Source of the DNA: Aestuariivita boseongensis
GTDB taxonomy: Bacteria; Pseudomonadota; Alphaproteobacteria; Rhodobacterales; Rhodobacteraceae
NCBI RefSeq assembly: GCF_001262635.1
Contig: NZ_JXYH01000010.1
Span: forward strand, 29,047-93,046
Direction of reading: 5' to 3'
DNA length: 64,000 bases
A program made the position numbers and the translations under genes. This document shows positions 34,939 to 44,606 of the stretch, in pieces. How positions within the stretch are numbered: the first letter of the stretch is position 1; each line of letters starts with the position of its first letter. Below the pieces are notes generated by a model. The model saw nothing but the letters and a program-made list of their open reading frames with translations. It searched no databases and had not been told where the DNA came from.

Positions 34939-36423
34939 GTGCAGGTTCGGCGCATTAGCCCGGCCCGTTTAGGGCTATATGTATTCGCAGCAATCTGGAT
35001 GTGCATTGTTGTCCCACTTAGCGTGGCGGCAGCCCCTTATGCAGCCATGGTGATGGACGCCCGCACCGGCGAAGTGCTGCACTCGCGCAATGCCGATACG
35101 CGGCTGCACCCTGCCTCTCTCACCAAGATGATGACGCTTTATATCGCGTTCGAAGCGGTCAAGAATGGCGAGATCAGCCTGGATACGGAAGTGCGCGTCT
35201 CGAAGAAAGCCGCCAGCGAACCGCCGTCCAAACTGGGTCTCAGCCCCGGTCAACGTATCAAGCTGCGCTTTCTGATCCGCGCCGCGGCGGTGAAATCGGC
35301 CAATGACGCGGCCACCGCGATTGGCGAGGCGATTTCAGGGTCAGAAGCGGCCTTTGCTCGCCGCATGAACGCGACGGCCAAGGCGCTTGGGATGACGCGC
35401 ACCACATTCAAGAATGCCCACGGTCTCACGGAATCCGGACATCTGTCGACCGCCCGCGACATGACAATCATGGGCCGCCGGCTGCTTTATGATTATCCGC
35501 AGTATTACAACCTCTTTTCCCGCCGCACGACACATGCCGGCATCAAAGAGGTCAGCAACACCAACCGTCGCCTGCTGGCAGCCTATCGCGGCGCGGACGG
35601 GATCAAAACCGGTTATACCCGCGCGGCCGGGTTCAACCTTGTCGCGTCTGCCCAGCGCGGAAACGAACGGGTGATTGCCACGGTGTTTGGCGGCAAATCC
35701 ACCACGTCGCGCAACGCCCGCGTCGCCGAATTGCTTGATCTGGGCTTCCGACGCGCGCCCTCTCGCGCGCCTCTACGCAAACCGGCGCCGCCGGTCTATG
35801 CGTCGAACCCTGCGGCATCGGACGGTGCGGCAGGCAAAACGATCCGCGTCAGCGGTGCAGTCCAGAAAAGCCTCAGACCGCAGTTGCGGCCGGGTGAAGC
35901 GGAGCCGATCCTTGTAGCGGAAGCCATTGTTGAGACCGCCAAGGCCGAAGAGAAGCTGCTGCGCGAGGAGATCGCCGAAGCGCTTGCTGCCGCAAACCCG
36001 GAAGCGACAGACAGCAACGACGCGCCCGACGTGATCGAAACGATCCAGACCGCATCGCTTGAGGCCACCATCCGTCCCGAAGCCCGGCCGAAAACCGTGG
36101 TGCAAACCGCCACAACCGTCGCGACAGCAGAAAACCTGCCAGACGACACACAAAGGGAAGTGGTCACGCGCCTGTCAACATCGGGCGGTAAGCACTGGGG
36201 GATCAATGTGGGGCGCTATACCAGCCGGTACCAGGCCGAGAAGGTCCTGCTGCGCACGGCCCTGGCCGAGATGTCGTCGCTGGACGGAAGTCTGCGCAAG
36301 GTGGTCAAAGGCCCCCGCGGTTTTGACGCGAATTTCCACGGCATGACCCGCGAAAGCGCGGACCTTGCCTGCCGCCGGCTGCAGGCGCGCAATGTCAGCT
36401 GTTTCATGATCGGGCCCAGCTAA
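34939..36423 (+). CDS. D-alanyl-D-alanine carboxypeptidase with SPOR domain
   Basis: 494 residues from a GTG with GAGG eight bases upstream; TTG codons at 34915 and 34933 are alternatives. After a signal segment (about 8-32) the penicillin-binding motifs are S60-L-T-K63, S120-A-N and K223-T-G. A Pro/Ala/Glu-rich linker (about 270-410) leads to a C-terminal SPOR domain (about 415-494) that binds denuded septal peptidoglycan. It trims D-Ala from stem peptides in the periplasm, probably at division sites. Confidence 0.92.
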   Translation: MQVRRISPARLGLYVFAAIWMCIVVPLSVAAAPYAAMVMDARTGEVLHSRNADTRLHPASLTKMMTLYIAFEAVKNGEISLDTEVRVSKKAASEPPSKLGLSPGQRIKLRFLIRAAAVKSANDAATAIGEAISGSEAAFARRMNATAKALGMTRTTFKNAHGLTESGHLSTARDMTIMGRRLLYDYPQYYNLFSRRTTHAGIKEVSNTNRRLLAAYRGADGIKTGYTRAAGFNLVASAQRGNERVIATVFGGKSTTSRNARVAELLDLGFRRAPSRAPLRKPAPPVYASNPAASDGAAGKTIRVSGAVQKSLRPQLRPGEAEPILVAEAIVETAKAEEKLLREEIAEALAAANPEATDSNDAPDVIETIQTASLEATIRPEARPKTVVQTATTVATAENLPDDTQREVVTRLSTSGGKHWGINVGRYTSRYQAEKVLLRTALAEMSSLDGSLRKVVKGPRGFDANFHGMTRESADLACRRLQARNVSCFMIGPS

Positions 36424-36431
36424 GGCTTGGG

Positions 36432-36593
36432 TCAGTCCGGCTTGGGGCGGTCGTCCCACTCGTCGCTGAGGATACGCCTGCTGTCGCCTTCGGGGTCGTC
36501 ATACTGGTTCGACCGGACCGTATAGATAAACGCAGCCAATCCCACCGCCCCAAGGGTCAGCGAGATCGGGATGAGATATCCAAGCACCTCCAT
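36432..36593 (-). CDS. ccoS: cbb3 oxidase maturation protein CcoS
   Basis: A 53-residue protein read directly from the sequence: MEVLGYLIPISLTLGAVG, one membrane helix, then VRSNQYDDPEGDSRRIL, the conserved CcoS tail. Its ATG is four bases after the ccoI stop. CcoS is needed to insert haem and copper into CcoN. Last gene of ccoGHIS; its end faces the carboxypeptidase gene. Confidence 0.93.
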   Translation of the reverse strand: MEVLGYLIPISLTLGAVGLAAFIYTVRSNQYDDPEGDSRRILSDEWDDRPKPD

Positions 36594-36597
36594 CAGG

Positions 36598-38775
36598 TCA
36601 CCTCAGCCGCAATGCGTTCAGTGACACCGTAATGGACGAGGTCGACATCGCCAAGGCGGCGATCAGCGGCGTTGCCAGCCCCGCGACGGCCAAAGGCACG
36701 GCGATGATGTTATAGACCGTTGCGATCTGAAAATTCTCGCGGATGCGCTTCACGGCACGTTGCGCGACTGTAAGGCTTTCCGGGATCGGCGACAGATCCG
36801 TTCCCAGAAGCACGATGTCCGACGCCACCCGCGCTGCATCCAGCGCAGACGCCGGGGAAATGGAGACATGGGCAGCCGCCAAGGCTGCCGTGTCGTTCAG
36901 ACCATCGCCCACCATAAGCACATGGCGGCCCTGTTCTGCCAACTTGCGCACCCGGTCGGCCTTGTCGGAAGGCAAGGCCTCGGCCACCCATTTGGCGATG
37001 CCAAGCCGTTTAGCCAGCCCCTCCACCGCATGCGGCGTGTCGCCTGAGATCAAAAGCACCTCATAGCCAGCAGCAGTCAAAGCGGCCACGGCTTCTTCCG
37101 CGCCCGGGCGCAGCGCGTCCGTAAAGCTGAAGGCACGCGGCGCGTCGCCTTCGATGCCCAGCCAGGCGGTGGTGCCCTGCGCCTCTCCCGCGCCGACCCA
37201 TGCACCGCGGCCCAACCGCACCCGGCGCCCATTCCAGCTGGCTTGCGTGCCGTATCCGGGTACCTCGGCCACGTCTGTCAGCGCTGCTGGGGTGATCCTC
37301 GCCTCGCGCGCGGCGGCAGTCAGCGATTTTGAAAGCGGGTGCGACGACACTTCGGCCAGGGCCAGCGCAACTTCCAGTTCGCGCCGCCCATGGTCGGCAA
37401 GGTTCGTCAGTTCCGGCGCACCTGCCGTCAGCGTGCCGGTCTTGTCGAAGACGACCGTGTCGACGGCCGCCAGCCGTTCAAGGGCTGTTGCATCCTTGAT
37501 CAGCATACCTTTGCGGAAAAGACGTCCCGAGGCCGCCGTCGTCACCGCTGGCACCGCAAGACCCAGGGCGCAGGGGCAAGTGATGATCAGAACAGCCGCT
37601 GCGATGTTCAGCGCGGTGCGCATGTCCCATGTGAACATATACCAACCCAGAAAGCTGAGCGCCGACAGGATATGCACCCCCGGTGCATAGAGCTTGGCCG
37701 CCTTGTCCGCCAGCGAGGTATAGTTCGACCGCCCCGATTCCGCGATGGCCACCAGATCGGTCATGCGGTGAAGCGAGGTATCCTCGCCCACTGCCGTGGC
37801 CTCGATCGTCAGGGGGCCGGTCAGGTTGACCTCACCCGCGCTTACCGCCTGCCCTGCCCCGGCAAAAACCGGAACCGTCTCGCCGGTCAAAAGGGACCGG
37901 TCCAGTTCGGACTGTCCGTCAACAACGATGCCATCCACCGGCATGCGACCGCCCGGGCGTACAAGAATACGGTCGCCCACACCGAGCGCCGCAACGGGAA
38001 CTTCCACCTCGGCTCCGTCTTCTTGACGTAAGGCGCGTGGGACTTCCAGCGCCGCCAGTTCCTCTGCTGCCGATCGCGCTGCGGCACGTGTGCGGTGATC
38101 CAGATACCGGCCCGCCAGCAGAAAGAAGGTCAGCGCCATGGCTGCATCAAAATAGGCATGATGCCCAGACAGCGCGGTCTCCCAAAGCGAGGTGACCAGC
38201 GCCAAAACAATCGCCAGAACGATGGGTACATCCATGTTCAGCTTGCGCACCCTTAACGCGGACCAGGCATTCCTGAAGAAGGGTTGCGCGGAAAAGGCAA
38301 TCGCCGGCAGGGTGATCGCCGCGGAAATCCAATGGAACATGTCCCGCGTGGCGTCTTCGGCCCCTGACCAGACGGACACCGACAGCAGCATCACGTTCAT
38401 CGAGGCAAAACCGGCAACCGCAAGCCGCATCAGCAGATCCCGGCCTGCACGGTCCGTCTGCGTTGCCCGCAAAGCGCCCGGATCAAGCTCATGCGCTTCA
38501 TACCCGCCCGCTTCGAGCAGGGGGATCAGACCGGCGGCCTGTACATCGGCATCGGCGTCGATCATCGCCCGCTTCAGTGTGAGGTTCACGCGGGCCGAAT
38601 GAACGCCCGGCTGGCTGTTCAGGATGCGTTCGACGTTCGAGATACAGGCCTGGCAGTGGATGCCGGGCAGTGACAGCGCAATGCGGCCGGGTTTGACCGG
38701 TTCCTCTACCGGTTGGGCCGGCGCAGCGACGCAGCCGGGACAGGCCGCAGCCGAAGGGGGCATATGCGCGGTCAC
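36598..38775 (-). CDS. ccoI: Copper-exporting P1B-type ATPase CcoI
   Basis: 725 residues from a GTG six bases after the ccoH stop; ATG 38763 is an alternative. It has an N-terminal CPGC pair, a heavy-metal domain with GIHCQAC (C41, C44), the transmembrane CPC motif, DKTGTLT with the phosphorylated Asp, and GDGLND. It delivers copper needed for assembly of the cbb3 oxidase. Confidence 0.95.
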   Translation of the reverse strand: MTAHMPPSAAACPGCVAAPAQPVEEPVKPGRIALSLPGIHCQACISNVERILNSQPGVHSARVNLTLKRAMIDADADVQAAGLIPLLEAGGYEAHELDPGALRATQTDRAGRDLLMRLAVAGFASMNVMLLSVSVWSGAEDATRDMFHWISAAITLPAIAFSAQPFFRNAWSALRVRKLNMDVPIVLAIVLALVTSLWETALSGHHAYFDAAMALTFFLLAGRYLDHRTRAAARSAAEELAALEVPRALRQEDGAEVEVPVAALGVGDRILVRPGGRMPVDGIVVDGQSELDRSLLTGETVPVFAGAGQAVSAGEVNLTGPLTIEATAVGEDTSLHRMTDLVAIAESGRSNYTSLADKAAKLYAPGVHILSALSFLGWYMFTWDMRTALNIAAAVLIITCPCALGLAVPAVTTAASGRLFRKGMLIKDATALERLAAVDTVVFDKTGTLTAGAPELTNLADHGRRELEVALALAEVSSHPLSKSLTAAAREARITPAALTDVAEVPGYGTQASWNGRRVRLGRGAWVGAGEAQGTTAWLGIEGDAPRAFSFTDALRPGAEEAVAALTAAGYEVLLISGDTPHAVEGLAKRLGIAKWVAEALPSDKADRVRKLAEQGRHVLMVGDGLNDTAALAAAHVSISPASALDAARVASDIVLLGTDLSPIPESLTVAQRAVKRIRENFQIATVYNIIAVPLAVAGLATPLIAALAMSTSSITVSLNALRLR

Positions 38776-38781
38776 TTTCGC

Positions 38782-39240
38782 CTAACCCCGCACGTGAAGG
38801 ATGACGCGCTGCGTGAATTCCGTTCCGTCGTCGGCGCGGGCGATCAAACGGATATTCCAGTTGCCCTTGTCCAGATCAGCTGGGGCGACATAAGCCTTGC
38901 CGTCAAAAACGAACTCCGGCTCCAGATCGTCTTTCACATGGGTTGCACGGCCAAGTGTGGCCTTCAGATCCGCCACTTCGACCGGCGCGCCGGTCTTGTC
39001 AGTGAACGACAGGATCACCTGCCCGTCGCGCGCATCCGCACGCACCGACCAGCCCAGCCGAAGCTGAGCATCGCGCTTGGCGTCGAATTGCTGGGAGGCG
39101 ACATAGGAGTTCTTGACCTCAAGCCCCGGAAAGGTGCTGACCGCGCTGTAGGCCAGCGCCAGGTTCACCGCGATGATCACACCGAAGGCTCCACCAAAGA
39201 CCATCAAGGCATGTTTGCCGGTAAACTCGCGCGTTGCCAT
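38782..39240 (-). CDS. ccoH: cbb3 oxidase assembly protein CcoH (FixH)
   Basis: 152 residues with one N-terminal membrane helix (about 12-32, MVFGGAFGVIIAVNLALAY) and a periplasmic FixH domain. It interacts with CcoN during oxidase assembly. It sits three bases after ccoG and six bases before ccoI. Confidence 0.93.
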   Translation of the reverse strand: MATREFTGKHALMVFGGAFGVIIAVNLALAYSAVSTFPGLEVKNSYVASQQFDAKRDAQLRLGWSVRADARDGQVILSFTDKTGAPVEVADLKATLGRATHVKDDLEPEFVFDGKAYVAPADLDKGNWNIRLIARADDGTEFTQRVILHVRG

Positions 39241-39243
39241 GGT

Positions 39244-40677
39244 TCAGTTTCCTTTCCCGAAATACGTGGTGTCGGCATAGTTGCGTTCGCCGTTCGACAG
39301 GTCCTCGACCCAGAATCTCAGCTCGGTCCGTTCCGCATTCGCGGGATCCGAGCCCGGAGGGGCGATCACATAGACACGCTGGAGCTCGGCCCCCTGCGCA
39401 TCCAGATCAACGGTTTCATAAGGTGTGCCTTCCAGCTGCAAGCGCAGCTGCGGATGACCTGTGGCAAACAGACGGAACGTGGTGGGCTGGTTCGTCATGT
39501 TGCGCAGCCGCACGTCATAGGTGTTGCGGATCGACCCGTCCGACAGCGTGACAAAGACCGGGTTGCGCACGGGTGCGACCGACATGTCGATATGCGACCG
39601 CACGAACAGCGCAAAAACCAGACCAATGCCCACCAGAGACCACAACGTGGTGTAAAGGATCGTGCGGGGTCGCAGGATGTGCTTCCAGATGCTGCGCGGT
39701 TTTTCACCAGAACGCTCGCGCGGCTCGTCCGACAGCGCCATATAGTCGACCAGACCCCGTGGCTTTCCGATCTTCGCCATGATGTCATCACAGGCGTCGA
39801 TGCACAGCGCGCAGGTGATGCACTCCATCTGCTGGCCGTCGCGAATGTCGATGCCCATGGGGCACACATTCACACAGGCCATGCAGTCAATGCAGTCGCC
39901 CTGCGGCGTGTCCTCGGTGATTTCCTTTGAGTGCTTCCGGGGTTCCCCCCGCCAGGCGCGATAGCCGACGGTGATGGTATCTTCATCCATCATCGCGGCC
40001 TGGATACGCGGCCAGGGGCAGGCATAAATGCAGATCTGCTCACGCGCGAAGCCGCCGAAGAAGAAGGTTGTCGCTGTCAGAATGGCCACGGTCGTATAGG
40101 CAATCGGATGGGCGTTCAGCGTCACCAGATCCCGCAGCAATGTGGGTGCATCGGCAAAGTAAAAGACCCAGGCCCCACCTGTGGCAAGCGCGATCAGAAG
40201 CCAGACAATCCACTTGCTGGTCATCAGGCGGAACTTGCGAAAATCCATGCTCTTTTGGCGATGCAGTCGCAGGCGGGCGTTACGGTCACCTTCGATCCAA
40301 CGCTCAACCAGAATAAAAAGGTCGGTCCACACAGTTTGCGGGCAGGCATATCCGCACCACACCCGGCCAAAAGCCGAGGTAAACAGAAACAGCCCAAGCC
40401 CGGCCATGATCAGAAGCCCGGCGACGAAATAGAACTCGTGCGGCCAGATCTCGATCCAGAAGAAGTAAAACCGCCGGTTCGCCATATCCAGCAGCACCGC
40501 CTGATTGGGCAGATCGGGGCCTCGGTCCCAACGGATCCATGGCGTGATATAATAGATGCCAAGCGTCACCGCCATGATGATCCATTTCAGATTTCTGAAC
40601 GGACCGGATACGCGTTTGGGAAAAATCGGTTCACGCGCCGCGTAAAGGCTTTGCGGCTGTTCCGAGGTATCGGACAA
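39244..40677 (-). CDS. ccoG: Cytochrome c oxidase accessory iron-sulfur protein CcoG
   Basis: 477 residues from a TTG at 40677, read as MSDTSEQPQSLYAAREPIFP; this start has GGAG eight bases upstream, matches how family members begin, and leaves room for the FNR-driven promoter. The longer frame from 40728 would begin at or before the predicted transcript start. Membrane segments and two 4Fe-4S clusters (CIDCMACVNVCP and CITCALCIDAC) are followed by an Ig-like C-terminal domain. It is thought to reduce copper for oxidase assembly. Confidence 0.9.
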   Translation of the reverse strand: MSDTSEQPQSLYAAREPIFPKRVSGPFRNLKWIIMAVTLGIYYITPWIRWDRGPDLPNQAVLLDMANRRFYFFWIEIWPHEFYFVAGLLIMAGLGLFLFTSAFGRVWCGYACPQTVWTDLFILVERWIEGDRNARLRLHRQKSMDFRKFRLMTSKWIVWLLIALATGGAWVFYFADAPTLLRDLVTLNAHPIAYTTVAILTATTFFFGGFAREQICIYACPWPRIQAAMMDEDTITVGYRAWRGEPRKHSKEITEDTPQGDCIDCMACVNVCPMGIDIRDGQQMECITCALCIDACDDIMAKIGKPRGLVDYMALSDEPRERSGEKPRSIWKHILRPRTILYTTLWSLVGIGLVFALFVRSHIDMSVAPVRNPVFVTLSDGSIRNTYDVRLRNMTNQPTTFRLFATGHPQLRLQLEGTPYETVDLDAQGAELQRVYVIAPPGSDPANAERTELRFWVEDLSNGERNYADTTYFGKGN

Positions 40678-40740
40678 GGGAATCACTCCGAAGGATGCAT
40701 CATTTGGGATGTGTTTTCTCATCCCCATCCGCTCGCAACT

Positions 40741-40754
40741 TTGACATGGGTCAA
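40741..40754. promoter_or_regulatory. FNR-type box before ccoG
   Basis: TTGACATGGGTCAA matches the FNR/FnrL consensus TTGAY-N4-RTCAA. It can only serve the leftward ccoGHIS genes. With the centre at -41.5 the transcript would begin near 40706. Confidence 0.85.
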
Positions 40755-40883
40755 AAAGCGTATCGGTTATTCATCTTTTGACGTTTGGCTTACTATTTTG
40801 AACCAAGCGGCACGGCGTTCCGAACCGGATCGCCGTGGCTCCACGACCTGATCACGGCCGTTGTCTGTAAGCGGGGAAAAAGT

Positions 40884-40963
40884 AGCGCCGGTTTTCCAGG
40901 AAACGCGCGAACAGATCGGAAAACCGGCGCTGAAGCCTTGGGGCAAGTCAGGTTGCCCCAAGG
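40884..40963 (-). terminator. Two strong hairpins after ccoP
   Basis: CCTTGGGGCAA/TTGCCCCAAGG (40936-40946 and 40953-40963) and AGCGCCGGTTTTCC/GGAAAACCGGCGCT (40884-40897 and 40918-40931) are perfect inverted repeats. On the minus strand the second is followed by ACTTTTTCCCC. They end ccoNOQP and separate it from ccoGHIS. Together with the FNR box they account for the 303 bases between the two operons. Confidence 0.8.
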
Positions 40964-40980
40964 TATGTCATCAGGGATGG

Positions 40981-41847
40981 TTACTCACCACCGCCCAATT
41001 GGTGCACATAGGTGGCGACGGCACGGATCTCGGCCTCGCTCAGGCGTGTCTGCCAGGGCGGCATCACACCAAAGCGGGAGTAGGTGACCGTTTCGATCAA
41101 CGTGTCGTAATCCCCACCATAGAGCCAGATCGCATCAGCAAGGTTGGGCGCACCCTGATAGATGTCGCCTTCGCCAGCTTCGCCATGGCAGGCCGAGCAA
41201 TTGTCCAGATAGACTTCCTCGCCCGCTGCTGCGGCTGCCGCATCATTCGGCGTGCCACCCGACAGGGTCTGCACGTAATTGACGGCGGCGATGATTTCAC
41301 CTTCTTCAAGGATGTCACCGAAGGCCGGCATTTCCGAATAATGCGAATCCTGATCCTCTTCGTTCCGGATGCCGTGGCTGATCGTGTAATGAATGGCTTC
41401 GATATCGCCGCCCCACAGCCAGTCGTCGTCCAGAAGGTTGGGATAGCCAACCGCACCCGCAGCCCCCGAGCCATGGCACTGCGCGCACCACGTGCGGAAC
41501 ACGGCCTCACCCGCAGATACGGCGTAACCATAAAGCTCGGCGTCATCTCCGATCGCGGCCAGTTCAACACCGGCCAGACGTTCGTTGATACCGGCATTCT
41601 TGGCCTCGAACTCGGCGATCTCCTCGGCGACTTCGGCGCGTGTCGAATAGCCCAGCAGGCCAGCCGTTGCCGAGTTCACCAGCGGCCAGGCCGGATAGGC
41701 GATCGTATAGCCGATGCCCCATACGATGGTCGCGTAGAAGACCCAGACCCACCATTTGGGAAGTGGATTGTTGAACTCTTCAATCCCATCCCAGGAGTGA
41801 CCCGTGGTATCTGGATCTTTGTCGTTTTGCACAGGTTTCTTGCTCAT
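40981..41847 (-). CDS. ccoP: cbb3 oxidase subunit III, dihaem cytochrome c
   Basis: 288 residues with one membrane helix near 32-52 and two c-type haem sites, CAQCH and CSACH, with later Met ligands (SEMPAFG, GVMPPW). It passes electrons from c-type cytochromes to CcoO/CcoN. Overlaps ccoQ by four bases. Confidence 0.97.
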   Translation of the reverse strand: MSKKPVQNDKDPDTTGHSWDGIEEFNNPLPKWWVWVFYATIVWGIGYTIAYPAWPLVNSATAGLLGYSTRAEVAEEIAEFEAKNAGINERLAGVELAAIGDDAELYGYAVSAGEAVFRTWCAQCHGSGAAGAVGYPNLLDDDWLWGGDIEAIHYTISHGIRNEEDQDSHYSEMPAFGDILEEGEIIAAVNYVQTLSGGTPNDAAAAAAGEEVYLDNCSACHGEAGEGDIYQGAPNLADAIWLYGGDYDTLIETVTYSRFGVMPPWQTRLSEAEIRAVATYVHQLGGGE

Positions 41848-42029
41848 GACTGTGCCTCCTTGGATTGAGCGGGTTTATCGGTATTCCGAAAGATCGAATT
41901 CGCCGGATCTTCGTAGGCCTTTGTGCTTCCGGGCCGGAAGACCCAGAAAATCACGCCCACAAAGAACAAGAACATCGCCAAAAGGAACCAGCTGTCTGCG
42001 AGTTGGCGCAGGAAGGTATAGGTTTCCAT
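41844..42029 (-). CDS. ccoQ: cbb3 oxidase subunit CcoQ
   Basis: 61 residues with a single membrane helix ([19 protein letters not shown]) and the conserved [11 protein letters not shown] segment. Stabilises CcoP binding to the core. Its ATGA stop overlaps the ccoP start. Confidence 0.93.
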   Translation of the reverse strand: METYTFLRQLADSWFLLAMFLFFVGVIFWVFRPGSTKAYEDPANSIFRNTDKPAQSKEAQS

Positions 42030-42043
42030 GAACTGACCCTCCC

Positions 42044-42775
42044 TTACCGGCTTGCATCTGGCGTGAAGGTCGAGAAGTCGACCAAAGTGCCCAGCATCTG
42101 CATATAGGCGATCAGCGCATCCGCTTCCGAGACACCCGGCTGACCGTCGAAGTTGCGGACATTTACTGTCTCTTCGCCATAGCGTTCCAGCAGCCCGTCA
42201 AAATCACTGTCGGGATCCGCCTGCGCCATAAAGTCAGCCTGCGCATTGGCGACCATGTCTTCGGTGTAAGGCACGCCCACAATCGCCTGCGTTGCCATTA
42301 CGTCGCCGATATATTCGCCGTCGATCAGAGTGCGTTCCAGGAAGCCATATTTCGGCATCACCGATTCCGGCACAACCGACTGCGGATCCCGCAGGTGGTC
42401 CACATGCCAATCGTCCGAATACCGGCCGCCCACACGCGCCAGGTCAGGACCTGTCCGCTTGGAGCCCCACTGGAACGGATGGTCATATTTCGACTCCGCC
42501 GCCAGCGAGTAGTGGCCATAGCGTTCGACCTCGTCCCGCATGGGGCGGATCATCTGGCTGTGGCAGACATAGCAACCTTCGCGCAGATACACCTCACGGC
42601 CCGCCAGTTCGAGCGGGGTGTAGGGGCGCATGCCCTCTACATCCTCGATCGTGTTCTCCAGGTAGAAGAGCGGTGCGATCTGCACGATGCCCCCGATGGT
42701 CACAACCAGAAAGCTGAACACCAGAAGGAGCGTCGCGTTGGTCTCAAGGATCTTGTGTTTGTCCAAAAGTGCCAT
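42044..42775 (-). CDS. ccoO: cbb3 oxidase subunit II, monohaem cytochrome c
   Basis: 243 residues with an N-terminal anchor ([20 protein letters not shown]), the haem c site [13 protein letters not shown] and distal Met region. It lies 15 bases after ccoN. Confidence 0.97.
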   Translation of the reverse strand: MALLDKHKILETNATLLLVFSFLVVTIGGIVQIAPLFYLENTIEDVEGMRPYTPLELAGREVYLREGCYVCHSQMIRPMRDEVERYGHYSLAAESKYDHPFQWGSKRTGPDLARVGGRYSDDWHVDHLRDPQSVVPESVMPKYGFLERTLIDGEYIGDVMATQAIVGVPYTEDMVANAQADFMAQADPDSDFDGLLERYGEETVNVRNFDGQPGVSEADALIAYMQMLGTLVDFSTFTPDASR

Positions 42776-42790
42776 TGGTCCAGGCCCTCC

Positions 42791-44398
42791 TTATTCGGCC
42801 GGGACGGCTGTGGAGAGGCTTTTCTCCTTGGCAGGAGAAGCCTTCACAGTCATCCAGAGGTTGTAGCACATGATGATGGCACCGGCGAGGAACAGGACCC
42901 CACCCAGACCGCGCACCACATACATCGGGAACTTGGCGCTGACGGTGTCGGCGAAGCTGTTCACCAGGAAGCCGTTCGCGTCCACTTCACGCCACATCAG
43001 GCCTTCCATGATACCGGTCACCCACATCGAAGCGGCGTAAAGCACGATGCCGATGGTGGCGAGCCAGAAGTGCCAGCTGACCATCGTCAGGCTGTAGAGA
43101 CGCTCGCGTTTCCACAGAACCGGCACCAGGAAGTAGAGCGCACCAAAGGTGATCATCCCGTTCCAGCCCAGCGCACCGGAATGCACGTGACCGATGGTCC
43201 AGTCGGTGTAGTGGCTGAGGCTGTTGACCGCGCGGATCGACATCATCGGGCCTTCGAAGGTCGACATGCCGTAAAAGCCAAGCGAGATCACCATCATCCG
43301 GATCACCGGATCGGTGCGCAGCTTGTCCCATGCACCCGAAAGGGTCATCAGACCGTTGATCATGCCACCCCAGGAGGGCATCCACAGCACGACCGAGAAC
43401 ACCATGCCCAGCGTCGATGCCCAGTCAGGCAGCGCTGTGTAATGCAGGTGGTGCGGACCAGCCCAGATATAAAGGAAGATCAGCGCCCAGAAGTGAATGA
43501 TCGACAGCTTGTAGCTGAAGACGGGGCGTTCGGCCTGTTTCGGGATGAAGTAATACATCATGCCCAGAAAGCCTGCGGTCAGGAAGAAGCCCACAGCGTT
43601 GTGGCCATACCACCACTGCACCATGGCATCCTGCACACCGGCCCAGACGATCACGGATTTCGACCCCCAGATGCTGACCGGGATGGTCAGGTTGTTGACC
43701 ACGTGCAGCATGGCGACCGTGACGATGAACGACAGAAGGAACCAGTTGGCCACATAGATATGCGGCTCTTTTCGCTTGATGATCGTGCCCAGGAACACCG
43801 CCAGATAGGCGACCCAGACGATGGTCAACCACAGGTCAACATACCATTCCGGTTCAGCGTATTCCTTGGATTGCGTGCCGCCCAGCAGATATCCGGTTGC
43901 CGCCAGCACGATGAAAAGCTGGTAACCCCAGAACACGAACCACGCGAGGTTGCCGCCCCAAAGGCGCGCTGCCGACGTGCGTTGCACGATATAAAGCGAG
44001 GACGCGATCAGCGCGTTGCCGCCAAAGGCAAAGATCACCGCAGATGTGTGCAGCGGGCGCAGGCGTCCGAAATTGGCATAGCCTTGAGCCCATTCGAAAT
44101 TCAGCGCTGGAAACGCCAGTTGGAAGGCGATGATCACGCCCACCAGGAACCCAGCGATGCCCCAGAAGCACGTTGCAATAACGCCCGCGCGAATGACGCC
44201 GTCGTTATATTCTCCCGACAGATCCGCCACCGCTTCGGGTTCATCTGTCTGGCGCAATGTCCACAAAAACAGACCACCGGCCACAACCATGATCAGGATC
44301 ATGTGGACCTGGTAAGCCAAATCACGTGCGAATGAGGCCCCCATCATGGCGAACAATACCACGAGGCCAAGCACGATCAGCTTGATATAATTCAACAT
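42791..44398 (-). CDS. ccoN: cbb3 oxidase catalytic subunit I
   Basis: 535 residues from [11 protein letters not shown] with GAAGGG upstream; the frame beyond 44398 runs through the promoter. Twelve membrane helices and conserved His ligands for low-spin haem b, haem b3 and CuB ([34 protein letters not shown]). It reduces O2 with high affinity and pumps protons. First gene of ccoNOQP behind an FNR box. Confidence 0.97.
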   Translation of the reverse strand: MLNYIKLIVLGLVVLFAMMGASFARDLAYQVHMILIMVVAGGLFLWTLRQTDEPEAVADLSGEYNDGVIRAGVIATCFWGIAGFLVGVIIAFQLAFPALNFEWAQGYANFGRLRPLHTSAVIFAFGGNALIASSLYIVQRTSAARLWGGNLAWFVFWGYQLFIVLAATGYLLGGTQSKEYAEPEWYVDLWLTIVWVAYLAVFLGTIIKRKEPHIYVANWFLLSFIVTVAMLHVVNNLTIPVSIWGSKSVIVWAGVQDAMVQWWYGHNAVGFFLTAGFLGMMYYFIPKQAERPVFSYKLSIIHFWALIFLYIWAGPHHLHYTALPDWASTLGMVFSVVLWMPSWGGMINGLMTLSGAWDKLRTDPVIRMMVISLGFYGMSTFEGPMMSIRAVNSLSHYTDWTIGHVHSGALGWNGMITFGALYFLVPVLWKRERLYSLTMVSWHFWLATIGIVLYAASMWVTGIMEGLMWREVDANGFLVNSFADTVSAKFPMYVVRGLGGVLFLAGAIIMCYNLWMTVKASPAKEKSLSTAVPAE

Positions 44399-44489
44399 TT
44401 TTCGTCCCTTCGTCGTGTCCGCGCGATTCGAGTGCCGCGTCGGACGGATTAGACTGATCGTTTGATCGCCGATGCCCCCTGTAAAAACC

Positions 44490-44503
44490 TTGATCTGAAT
44501 CAA
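44490..44503. promoter_or_regulatory. FNR-type box for ccoN
   Basis: TTGATCTGAATCAA is a perfect FNR consensus, centred 98 bases before the ccoN ATG. Class II spacing would put the transcript start near 44455. Confidence 0.88.
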
Positions 44504-44521
44504 GCATTTCATCGGTAACTT

Positions 44522-44535
44522 TTGACGCGCATCAA
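44522..44535. promoter_or_regulatory. FNR-type box for the divergent stress gene
   Basis: TTGACGCGCATCAA fits the FNR consensus. Reading right, TAGAGT at 44559-44564 sits at the proper -10 spacing for a start near 44570, so this box most likely serves the universal stress gene at 44607. Confidence 0.8.
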
Positions 44536-44606
44536 CGAAGGGCGCCTGCGGTGGGGCCTAGAGTTTTTTTCGGAAAGAGCCATCCAAGTGAGGGAGACGT
44601 GGACAC

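Noticed and set aside
42395..44335. 646-codon open frame opposite ccoN and ccoO
   Set aside because: It runs antisense to two certain genes, has a His/Arg/Gln-rich composition typical of GC-rich shadow frames and no domain.
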